DNA of 64,000 bases. Origin: Micromonospora phaseoli. GTDB lineage: Bacteria > Actinomycetota > Actinomycetes > Mycobacteriales > Micromonosporaceae. Within the stretch, counting starts at the first letter, position 1. Every line of letters begins with the position of its first letter. Location: the NCBI RefSeq assembly GCF_900109115.1, contig NZ_FNYV01000011.1:1-64000 (forward strand), given 5' to 3'. The notes beneath the pieces are model-generated. The model was not told where the DNA came from. It ran no database searches and was given only the letters and a program-made list of their open reading frames with translations. Below, piece by piece: positions 1 through 6,661 of the stretch. A program made the position numbers and the translations under genes.

Positions 1-165
1 TGGTGTCGCGGGTCGGGGGCAAGCGGTGGTGTCGCGGGTCGGGGGCAAGCGGTGGTGTCGCGGGTCGGGGGCAAGCGGTGGTGTCGCGGGTCGGGTCGGG
101 CGATCGGTGTCGCGCGGGTCGGGCCATGCGGTGGTGTCGCGGTCGGGTCGGGGCCCGGTGCGTTC
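1..165. repeat. 26-nt minisatellite
   Basis: Three exact copies of a 26-nt unit (tggtgtcgcgggtcggggg followed by caagcgg) fill positions 1-78. Degenerate copies continue to about 165. The array begins at the window edge, so its full length is unknown. It ends shortly before the promoter of the RDD gene. Open frames run through it on the + strand, but they are repeat-driven and look non-coding. Confidence 0.85.
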
Positions 166-198
166 GGGGCTGGGCCCGGTGCGGCCGTCGGTGCTGAC

Positions 199-204
199 TA
201 GGCT
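199..204 (+). promoter_or_regulatory. -10 box for leaderless RDD gene
   Basis: TAGGCT ends 8 nt before the GTG at 213, which would place the transcription start at or next to the start codon. No Shine-Dalgarno sequence is present. Confidence 0.45.
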
Positions 205-212
205 TGCCCGTT

Positions 213-605
213 GTGACCGCCCAGCCGCACCGTCCACCGCCACCCGCCGCGGACCCCGAATTCACCCCGGCCGACCTGGGTCGGCGGTTCGGGGCCCTGG
301 TCATCGACTGGATTCTCTGCCTGCTCGCGTCGGGCCTGTTCGCCAGCCCCACCCGGGACGCCTGGGCGCCGGTGGTCGTGCTGATCGTGGCGTACGGCTT
401 CTTCCTCGGCCTGTTCGCCCAGACCCCCGGCATGTACCTGACCCGGATCCGCTGCGTCGACTGGACCGACGGCGGCCGGATCGGCCTGCTCCGCGCCCTG
501 CTGCGCGGCGTGCTGCTGGCCCTGGTCGTCCCCGCGCTGTTGATGGACCGGCACCGGCGCGGCCTGCACGACCGCCTGACCGGCTCAGTCATCACCCCCA
601 CCTGA
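213..605 (+). CDS. RDD family membrane protein
   Basis: This is a 130-residue protein of the RDD family, small integral membrane proteins of mostly unknown function that are sometimes linked to transport. A short proline-rich N-terminus precedes the family signature around LGRRFGALVIDW. Two or three hydrophobic segments follow, and the protein ends with the typical RGLHDRLTGS tail, in which HDRLTGT-like sequence is characteristic. The GTG at 213 was preferred over the TTG at 204 because a TAGGCT -10 box ends 8 nt upstream, which fits leaderless expression. It stands alone, convergent with the next gene. Confidence 0.8.
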   Translation: MTAQPHRPPPPAADPEFTPADLGRRFGALVIDWILCLLASGLFASPTRDAWAPVVVLIVAYGFFLGLFAQTPGMYLTRIRCVDWTDGGRIGLLRALLRGVLLALVVPALLMDRHRRGLHDRLTGSVITPT

Positions 606-698
606 CCGGGCCACCCCCCACCGGACCGCCCCACCGGACCGCCCCCACCGGGCCGCTCCCCACCCACCCCACCGCGCCCCCGCACCGCCCACGCGTGC

Positions 699-771
699 GC
701 GATCATGCAGTTGTGGCACCGAACATACCGTGAGAAAACCGGCAAAAAGGCAACCACAACTGCATGATCGC
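699..771. terminator. Long palindrome, family C copy 1
   Basis: Perfect 18-bp arms (gcgatcatgcagttgtgg at 699-716 and its complement at 754-771) are separated by a 37-nt loop that is AT-richer than its surroundings. It lies between two convergent genes and probably serves as a bidirectional terminator. The same arm recurs at 5128-5147. The rest of the 606-816 gap is C-rich simple sequence. Confidence 0.7.
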
Positions 772-816
772 TGGCGCTGGCGCTGGCGCTGGGGTGTGGG
801 GAGGGAGGGGGAGGAG

Positions 817-1506
817 TTAGCGGCCGCGGGACTGGCGGAAGGCGCCGCGGGGTGGGCGGAGGTTCTTGGGGATGGCGCCCTTGGGCATCTGGGGACGGGC
901 GGTGAGGGCCTTGAGGCGCTTGTCCAGGGAGTTGACGTCCTTGCCGTTGAGGTTGCGCGGCAGCCGCATCAGCGTCATCCGCAGCTTGCGGATCGGCAGT
1001 TCGCCCTCGTCCTGCCCGATCACGTAGTCGTAGAGCGGGGCGTTGCCGATCACCTTCGCGAGCCGGCGCTTCTCCTGGCCGAGCAGCCCGCGTACCCGCT
1101 GCGGGTCCCCCTCGGCCAGCAGGATCACGCCCGGCCGGCCGATGACCAGGTGCACCATGTCCATCTGGGTGGTCGAGCTGACGGCGGGAGAGACCCGCCA
1201 GTCGCCCCGCATGTTCTCCATGATCTGCGCGGCGGCGCCCGGCTGGCCCTCGGCGGCGTTCATCATCGCCCGGTTGGACCGGAGGTTCAGCACGATCAGC
1301 AGGAAGAGCAGGGCGAACAGGATGCCCAGCGGCAACCACAGCCAGCCCCAGAGCATGACCGCGACCACGGTCAGCGCGAGCGGGATCAGCACCGCGCCGG
1401 TGGCCATCGGCGCGAACCACCTGTCCTGCTTGGCGGTGAACCGGAACACCAACCCGATCTGCTTCAGCCGCTGGCCGAACGAGACCTTCTCCTGGGGCTT
1501 TGCCAT
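817..1506 (-). CDS. DUF4191 domain membrane protein
   Basis: A 229-residue protein of the DUF4191 family, which is widespread in actinobacteria and functionally uncharacterised. A basic N-terminus (MAKPQEKVSF) is followed by two adjacent membrane segments at about residues 33-75. A cytoplasmic domain follows, with a basic tail rich in R and P. In many actinobacteria this gene neighbours lipoate genes (general knowledge); lipA is about 4 kb away here. The ATG at 1506 was chosen because a TAGACT box ends 7 nt upstream. A longer in-frame GTG start near 1626 looks artefactual. Confidence 0.8.
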   Translation of the reverse strand: MAKPQEKVSFGQRLKQIGLVFRFTAKQDRWFAPMATGAVLIPLALTVVAVMLWGWLWLPLGILFALLFLLIVLNLRSNRAMMNAAEGQPGAAAQIMENMRGDWRVSPAVSSTTQMDMVHLVIGRPGVILLAEGDPQRVRGLLGQEKRRLAKVIGNAPLYDYVIGQDEGELPIRKLRMTLMRLPRNLNGKDVNSLDKRLKALTARPQMPKGAIPKNLRPPRGAFRQSRGR

Positions 1507-1513
1507 GGCGTCG

Positions 1514-1519
1514 AGTCTA
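1514..1519 (-). promoter_or_regulatory. -10 box for leaderless DUF4191 gene
   Basis: On the minus strand TAGACT ends 7 nt before the ATG at 1506. There is no Shine-Dalgarno sequence. Confidence 0.45.
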
Positions 1520-1713
1520 GTGGTCGCCCGCCGCACCGTTGATCCGCGCCCGGTCCTCGGCCGACTGAGTACCTTACGCCGCCTCAGCGCTTCGTCGGGC
1601 CGGGTGTAAGGCGGACGAGCGGGCACAGATCAGGCGCTGCCCCCAATGCCCCGTCGGCACCTTCGCGAGCAGAGTCGAAGTCACCAGATGATGACGACCC
1701 GCAGGAGCCCGAC

Positions 1714-1860
1714 ATGTTCAGCAACGACGCCAACTTCCTTCTCGCCTACCACCGCACGCACTCGGCCGAGCTGCGCGCCGAGGCCGCCCGCGACCGGCTC
1801 GCCCGGACGCTGCCCCGCCGCTCGGCGCGGGGCTGGCTGAGTCGCCGCCGTGAGAGGTAA
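1714..1860 (+). CDS. Small conserved-looking protein, 48 aa
   Basis: The ATG at 1714 follows an AGGAG ribosome site at 1704-1708 and opens a 48-codon frame. The product begins MFSNDANFLLAYHRTHSAEL and ends in an arginine-rich tail. The motif NFLL..H..H..ELR.EAA..RLAR resembles short basic proteins common in actinobacteria (recognition by eye only). It is predicted to be a soluble, charged helical peptide with no cysteine. Its stop codon lies inside the first bases of a dispersed GGGCCCC repeat. Function unknown. Confidence 0.6.
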   Translation: MFSNDANFLLAYHRTHSAELRAEAARDRLARTLPRRSARGWLSRRRER

Positions 1861-1911
1861 GGAAGGGCCCCTTCTTATCGCCTGGTGTAGAGGAAGGGCC
1901 CCCTGTTAACG
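1857..1911 (+). repeat. GGGGCCCC dispersed repeat, family A copy 1
   Basis: Two direct half-units of the form GGAAGGGCCCC-TTNTTANCG are separated by CCTGGTGTAGA. Each half carries a palindromic GGGCCCC core. Other copies lie at 6420-6479, 19913-19969 and 44383-44436. This copy sits between the 48-residue gene and the LuxR-type gene, on the same strand. Confidence 0.8.
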
Positions 1912-1928
1912 AACTCGGGAGGAGCGAC

Positions 1929-4900
1929 GTGGTCGGAGCCGGCTCGGCAGGACACCCGCTGGGCGGGGCGGAGGCGACCCCGCCCGGCTCCGGCGACGGC
2001 CCGGTCGGCGGGGACGGCCCGGTCGGCGGGGACGGCCCGGTCGGCGGGGACGGCCCGGTCGGCGGGGACGGCCCGGTCGGCGGGGACGGCCCGGTCGGCG
2101 GGGACGGCCCGGTCGGCGGGGACGGCCCGGTCGGCGGGGACGGCGCCGCGACGGGGCGTGGCATGCTCGGTGCCGTGAATCCCCGTACCAGCAGCACCAT
2201 GCTCGTCGGCCGACAGGGTGAGCTGACCCGGCTGGGTGAGGCGCTCGCCCGCGCCCGCGCCGGGGAACCCGCCACCGTGCTGGTCGGCGGCGAGGCCGGG
2301 GTCGGCAAGACCCGGCTGCTGGAGGAGTTCGGCCGGTCGGCGGGCGACACCGCCCGCGTACTGGTCGGCCAGTGCCTCGAACTCGGTGAGGCCGGCCTGC
2401 CGTTCGCCCCGTTCGCCGCGGCGCTGCGCGCGGTGCTACGCCGCGACGGCGTCGGCGTCTTCGACGGGTACGAGGCCGAGTTCGCCCGCCTGCTGCCGGA
2501 GCTGGCCCGGGTGTCTCCCGGTACCGTCACGCCCGCCGCCACCGTCTCGGACGCCCCTCGCGGCTACCTGTTCGACCTGGTCGCCCAGCTGTTCGGTCGG
2601 CTCGCGGCGGAGCGGCCGCTGGTGCTGGTTATCGAGGATCTGCACTGGGCCGACCGGTCGACCCGCGACCTGATCGGCTTCCTGGTGCGAGCTGCCCGCA
2701 CCGGCCGCCTGCTGCTGGTCTGCACCTACCGCACCGACGAGCTGCACCGGGGCCACCCGCTGCGGCCCTTCCTGGCCGAGCTGGACCGGGATCGGGGCGT
2801 CGACCGGCTCGAGTTGGCCAGGCTGGACCGGGACGGCACCGGTGCGGTGCTCGCCGGGCTGCTCGGCACCGAGCCGGGTGCCCGGGCGGTCGACGACATC
2901 CACGACCGTACCCAGGGCAACCCGCTGTTCATCGAGGAGCTGGCGGCGGCCGGCAGCCCGATCGGCTGTGCCGCGCTGCCGGACACCCTGCGGGACCTGC
3001 TGCTCGCCCGGGTGGACCGGCTGCCCGAGTCGGCCCAGCGGGTGCTGCGGATCGCGGCGGCCGGCGGTAACCGACTGACCCACCAACTGCTCGCCGAGGT
3101 CGCCGGGCTGCCCGAGCCGGAGCTGGACGACGCCCTGCGGGCCGCCGTCACCGCCCAACTGCTGGTCGCCGACCCGGATGGTGACTACGAGTTCCGGCAC
3201 GCGCTGGTCCGCGAGGCCGTCCACGACGAGTTGCTGCCCGGCGAGCACGCCCGCCTGCACGCCCGGTTCGCCGCCGCCGTCGAGGCCCAGCCGCACCTCG
3301 TCGCCGCCGGCCGGGCCCCGGCCGAGATCGCCCATCACTGGTACGCCGCCCACGATCATCCCCGGGCCCTGGTGACCGCCCGGGTGGCCGCCCGCGCCGC
3401 CCGCGACCGGTACGCGTACGCGGAGCAGACCCGACTGCTGGAACGGGTGCTGGAGCTGTGGGAGCTGGTGCCCGACGCGGCCGACCGGCTCGGCATGGAC
3501 CACCTGGCGGTGCTGGAGGAGACGCTGACCGCGGCGACCACCGCCGGTGACTACCAGCGCGCGTTGACCCTGACCCGGGCCGCGCTGGCCGAGGTGGACA
3601 GCGAGGCGCAGCCGCTGCGCGGGGCGCGGCTGTTGGACCGCCGCGGCCGGATGCTGGCCATGCTCGGCAAGAGCGACGGCGCGGTCGAGCTGCGGGAGGC
3701 GTACCGGCTGGTGGCGGGGGTGCCGGACGGCCCGGAGCGGCTGCGGCTGCTCGCCGACCTCGCCGACCACCTGGCCCGCATCGACCACGCCGACGGGGCC
3801 CGGATCGCCGCCGAGGTGGTGGCGGCGGCGCAGGCCGTCGGTACCGACTGCGCGCTGCTGCCGGTGCAACTCGCGGTGCTGCGGCGTCGGGACGGCGAGC
3901 CGGATCTCGGGCTCGCCGAGCTACGCCGGTGCGAGGCGCTGGCCCGGGCCGCCGGAGAGGTACCCGCCCTGGTCAGTGCGCTGGTGCACATCTCCGACGT
4001 GCTCTTCGAACTGGGCCGCTACGAGGAGTCGGCGCGGGCCGCCGCCGACGGGGTCACCGAGGCGCGCCGAGTCGGCATCAGCCGCTCCACCGGTGCGTAC
4101 CTGCTCTCCAACCGTGCGGAGGCGCTGCTGGCGCTGGGCCGCTGGACGGAGGCCGACCAGGTGTGCGCAGAGGCGGCCCGCCTCGACCCGCCCGGCGTCT
4201 CGGGGCTGCACTGGCTGCAACTGCGGGCGGTGCTGCGGCTGGCCCAGGGTGATCCCCGCGCCGACGAGACGGTCGGTCGGGCGCTGAGTTTCCTGACCAA
4301 GCCGTACCTGCACCCACACAACCGGCTCCCGTTGCACCAGTTGCGCCTGGCGGCGGCGCTCGTCGCCGACGATCGGGACGAGGCACGCAGGGCCGCCCAG
4401 GTGAGCCTGGTCGATCCGGCGGTCGCCGACTATCCCCGCTACGGCTGGCCGGTGCTCGCCGCCCAGGCCGAGGTCGCCCGGCACACCGGCGACGAGGCGC
4501 TCGCCGCCGAGGTCGCCGCGTTGGCCGGCACCGTACCGGCCCGTTTTCCGGCCGAGCTTGCGTACGCCGCCGAGGTCGCGGCCACGGTGGCGCCCGGCAC
4601 CGATCCGCTCGACGCCGGGCGGGCGGCGGTCGCGGCCTGGCGGACCGCCGGCCAACCGGCCGCGCTGGCGAGGACGCTGCTGGCGTACGCCGAGAGGGCG
4701 GCCGGTGCGGGGGAGCGGGACGAGGTGGTGGCGGCGGTGAGCGAGGCGATCGCGCTCGCCGACGGACTCGGCGCGATCCGGCTCGCCGAGCGGGCGGCGA
4801 CCCTGGCCCGGCGGGTCGGGCTACGCGGCGCGGGCCGGGGCCGTCCGGGCGCTGACCTGTTGACCGGGCGGGAGCGGGAGGTGCTGCGGCTGGTCGCCGA

Positions 4901-5057
4901 GGGGCACAGCAACAGCCGTATCGCCGAGCAGTTGTTCATCTCGCCCAAGACGGCCAGCGTGCACGTCTCCCGGATCATCGCGAAGCTGGACGTGACCAAC
5001 CGGGTGGAGGCCGCCGCCGTGGCCCACCGCCTGAACCTCCTCACCAACCCGTCCTGA
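1929..5057 (+). CDS. Large ATPase LuxR-family transcriptional regulator
   Basis: A 1042-residue LAL-type regulator (large ATP-binding regulators of the LuxR family). An AAA-ATPase domain carries a Walker A GEAGVGKT at residues 121-128 and a Walker B-like VIEDLHWAD near residue 240. A long TPR-like helical middle follows, and a LuxR helix-turn-helix (LTGREREVLRLVAEG, ISPKTASVHVS) occupies about the last 60 residues. It should bind DNA in response to a ligand or partner; the target is unknown. The GTG at 1929 has a strong GGGAGGAG site at 1917-1924. That start places eight DGPVGG repeats at residues 23-70. Starts at 2163 or 2175 would remove the repeats but have weak ribosome sites. Confidence 0.88.
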   Translation: MVGAGSAGHPLGGAEATPPGSGDGPVGGDGPVGGDGPVGGDGPVGGDGPVGGDGPVGGDGPVGGDGPVGGDGAATGRGMLGAVNPRTSSTMLVGRQGELTRLGEALARARAGEPATVLVGGEAGVGKTRLLEEFGRSAGDTARVLVGQCLELGEAGLPFAPFAAALRAVLRRDGVGVFDGYEAEFARLLPELARVSPGTVTPAATVSDAPRGYLFDLVAQLFGRLAAERPLVLVIEDLHWADRSTRDLIGFLVRAARTGRLLLVCTYRTDELHRGHPLRPFLAELDRDRGVDRLELARLDRDGTGAVLAGLLGTEPGARAVDDIHDRTQGNPLFIEELAAAGSPIGCAALPDTLRDLLLARVDRLPESAQRVLRIAAAGGNRLTHQLLAEVAGLPEPELDDALRAAVTAQLLVADPDGDYEFRHALVREAVHDELLPGEHARLHARFAAAVEAQPHLVAAGRAPAEIAHHWYAAHDHPRALVTARVAARAARDRYAYAEQTRLLERVLELWELVPDAADRLGMDHLAVLEETLTAATTAGDYQRALTLTRAALAEVDSEAQPLRGARLLDRRGRMLAMLGKSDGAVELREAYRLVAGVPDGPERLRLLADLADHLARIDHADGARIAAEVVAAAQAVGTDCALLPVQLAVLRRRDGEPDLGLAELRRCEALARAAGEVPALVSALVHISDVLFELGRYEESARAAADGVTEARRVGISRSTGAYLLSNRAEALLALGRWTEADQVCAEAARLDPPGVSGLHWLQLRAVLRLAQGDPRADETVGRALSFLTKPYLHPHNRLPLHQLRLAAALVADDRDEARRAAQVSLVDPAVADYPRYGWPVLAAQAEVARHTGDEALAAEVAALAGTVPARFPAELAYAAEVAATVAPGTDPLDAGRAAVAAWRTAGQPAALARTLLAYAERAAGAGERDEVVAAVSEAIALADGLGAIRLAERAATLARRVGLRGAGRGRPGADLLTGREREVLRLVAEGHSNSRIAEQLFISPKTASVHVSRIIAKLDVTNRVEAAAVAHRLNLLTNPS
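1995..2138 (+). repeat. 18-nt in-frame minisatellite (DGPVGG x8)
   Basis: Eight near-identical 18-nt units (gacggcccggtcggcggg) lie near the start of the LuxR-type gene. The unit length is a multiple of three, so gain or loss of copies keeps the frame. It encodes a flexible Gly/Asp/Pro linker if translation starts at 1929. Confidence 0.9.
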
Positions 5058-5078
5058 CCCCCACCGCCCCAGCCCCGC

Positions 5079-5147
5079 CGATCTTGGAGGTCTGGTCGGT
5101 GCATATGCCGCGCACGCCGCAGAACGGCGACCACAACTGCATGATCG
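5079..5147. terminator. Degenerate palindrome, family C copy 2
   Basis: The right arm at 5128-5147 (cgaccacaactgcatgatcg) matches the arm of the 699-771 palindrome. The left arm at 5079-5098 pairs with it at 16 of 20 positions. It lies between the convergent LuxR-type and lipA genes and is probably a decayed bidirectional terminator. Confidence 0.55.
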
Positions 5148-5166
5148 CCGAGCCGGGCGGGTGGGG

Positions 5167-6159
5167 TCAGGGGGTGGGGAGGGCGACGGTTTGGCGGGCG
5201 GCGAGGGCCTGCTGGTAGAGGCGGCCGGCGCGGTAGGACGAGCGGACCAGGGGGCCGCTCATCACCCCGGCGAAGCCGATCTCCTCGGCCTCGGCGCTCA
5301 GCTCGACGAACTCCTCCGGCTTCACCCAGCGCTCCACCGGGTGGTGCCGGGGCGAGGGGCGCAGGTACTGCGTGATGGTGATCAGCTCGCAGCCGGCGGC
5401 GTGCAGGTCACGCAGCGCCTGGGAGATCTCGGCGCGCTCCTCGCCCAGGCCCAGGATCAGGTTGCTCTTGGTCACCAGGCCGGCCTCGCGGGCCTGCCGG
5501 ATGACATCCAGCGAGCGCTCGTAGCGGAACGCCGGACGGATCCGCTTGAAGATCCTCGGCACCGTCTCGACGTTGTGCGCCAGCACCTCGGGCCGGGCGC
5601 CGAAGACCTCGGCGAGCTGCTCGGGTACGGCGTTGAAGTCGGGGATCAACAGTTCGACACCGCAGCCGGGCTGCAGGGCGTGGATCTGCCGGACGGTCTC
5701 GGCGTACAGCCAGGCCCCGCCGTCGGGCAGGTCGTCGCGGGCGACGCCGGTGATGGTGGCGTACCGCAGCCCCATCGACACCACCGACTCGGCGACCCGG
5801 CGCGGCTCGTCGGCGTCGAATTCGGCCGGCTTGCCGGTGTCGATCTGGCAGAAGTCGCAGCGGCGGGTGCACTGGTCACCGCCGATGAGGAAGGTCGCCT
5901 CGCGGTCCTCCCAACATTCGTAGATGTTGGGGCAGCCGGCCTCCTGGCACACCGTGTGCAGACCCTCGCGGGCGACCAGCCCACGCAGCTGGGTGTACTC
6001 CGGGCCCATCTTGGCCTTGACCTTGATCCACGGCGGTTTGCGCTCGATCGGCGTCTCGGCGTTGCGGGCCTCGATCCGCAGCAGCCGGCGCCCCTCCGGT
6101 AGGGGCGTCGCGGTACGCGCGGCCTGGCCGGTCGTCGGCGCGGAGTGCTCGATCGTCAC
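5167..6159 (-). CDS. lipA: Lipoyl synthase
   Basis: A 330-residue radical SAM enzyme that inserts two sulfurs into octanoyl groups on lipoyl domains, using two [4Fe-4S] clusters. Both cluster motifs are visible. The auxiliary cluster cysteines are C71, C76 and C82 (CQEAGCPNIYEC). The radical SAM motif is C97, C101 and C104 (CTRRCDFC). Length is normal for the family. Its partner lipB lies 2 kb away on the same strand, separated by an AspRS gene on the other strand. Targets in this window include SucB. The GTG start at 6159 is supported by a TAGGCT box 6 nt upstream. Confidence 0.97.
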   Translation of the reverse strand: MTIEHSAPTTGQAARTATPLPEGRRLLRIEARNAETPIERKPPWIKVKAKMGPEYTQLRGLVAREGLHTVCQEAGCPNIYECWEDREATFLIGGDQCTRRCDFCQIDTGKPAEFDADEPRRVAESVVSMGLRYATITGVARDDLPDGGAWLYAETVRQIHALQPGCGVELLIPDFNAVPEQLAEVFGARPEVLAHNVETVPRIFKRIRPAFRYERSLDVIRQAREAGLVTKSNLILGLGEERAEISQALRDLHAAGCELITITQYLRPSPRHHPVERWVKPEEFVELSAEAEEIGFAGVMSGPLVRSSYRAGRLYQQALAARQTVALPTP

Positions 6160-6165
6160 AAAACG

Positions 6166-6171
6166 AGCCTA
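6166..6171 (-). promoter_or_regulatory. -10 box for leaderless lipA
   Basis: On the minus strand TAGGCT ends 6 nt before the GTG at 6159, with no Shine-Dalgarno sequence. Confidence 0.45.
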
Positions 6172-6284
6172 CGCCGGATGGTGGCGGTCGATGAACGACG
6201 GGCGACGGCCGTCACCCCGGAAACTCTGTGACGCCGGACACCGAGGGCAGGAAAAACACGTAACAGGAGGAGCCGGCCGGGTGT

Positions 6285-6290
6285 TAGCGT
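6285..6290 (+). promoter_or_regulatory. -10 box of the aspS T-box leader
   Basis: TAGCGT at 6285-6290 would start transcription near 6297, which is exactly where the predicted T-box stem I begins. No clear -35 hexamer was seen. Confidence 0.4.
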
Positions 6291-6419
6291 GCCGACCGAG
6301 AGCGACGACGGAGCCGAGTAGCGCCCCGATCCGCCAGTTCAAGAGAGCCGCCGGTTGCTGCGAGGCGGTCTGGCGCCGGGCCGCGAAGACCCTCCCGAGC
6401 TGCGGGAAGAACGGCGTGC

Positions 6420-6479
6420 GGTGTTAGGAAGGGCCCCCTTGTAACGCCTGCGGTAGAGCAGGGGCCCCCTGTTAACACC
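6420..6479 (+). repeat. GGGGCCCC dispersed repeat, family A copy 2, inside T-box leader
   Basis: A 60-nt element with complementary ends (ggtgtta and taacacc) and two GGGGCCCC cores. It lies between stem I and stem III of the aspS T-box, where a stem II region would be expected. It folds on its own, so it may be tolerated as an extra hairpin. Confidence 0.8.
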
Positions 6480-6605
6480 CGCGCCCAGTAGAGCCCGCCC
6501 GGCTGGCCCCGGTGAAAAGGCGACGAACGAGGCCCCTGCCGATGCGGGGGCGAAGGTGTGGTGGCACCGCGAGGTTCCCGCTCGCCCACACCTCCCGGGG
6601 CCGAG

Positions 6606-6638
6606 GCGACGCTTCGCACCCGAGGGGTGCGGCGTCGC
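6606..6638 (+). terminator. Strong hairpin in aspS leader
   Basis: The arms gcgacgc/gcgtcgc (6606-6612 and 6632-6638) enclose cgcaccc/gggtgcg, with a TT bulge and a 3-nt loop. It lies between the antiterminator and the ribosome site. It may be the regulated terminator or a spacer; there is no poly-T tract. Confidence 0.5.
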
Positions 6639-6661
6639 GATCGACCGAGGAGCAGCCCACC

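Larger units (their letters stand above)
6297..6655 (+). promoter_or_regulatory. T-box riboswitch, predicted tRNA-Asp specific
   Basis: Stem I: the AGTA loop motif lies at 6317-6320. The cgccag/ctggcg helix is at 6332-6337 and 6370-6375, and an AGAG bulge with a GCCGCC apical hairpin lies at 6342-6369. A GAA before the candidate specifier GAC (Asp codon) is at 6385-6390. Stem III: cccctgc/gcggggg at about 6533-6550. Antiterminator: a 7-bp helix A1 (6555-6561 with 6586-6592), the 7-nt bulge TGGCACC (6562-6568) and a 5-bp helix A2 (6569-6573 with 6581-6585). The bulge TGGC should pair with a tRNA ending GCCA, meaning discriminator G, as in tRNA-Asp. Downstream lies a 7+7-bp hairpin at 6606-6638, then the GAGGAG ribosome site at 6647-6652. 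Whether control is by termination or translation is unclear, since no U-tract is seen. Confidence 0.85.

Noticed and set aside
1..165. CRISPR array
   Set aside because: Units are contiguous with no unique spacers; it is a minisatellite, as are the other tandem arrays.
5924..6427. + strand frame across the lipA start and the T-box stem I
   Set aside because: No ribosome site or homology; the region is explained by the lipA 5' end and the structured leader.
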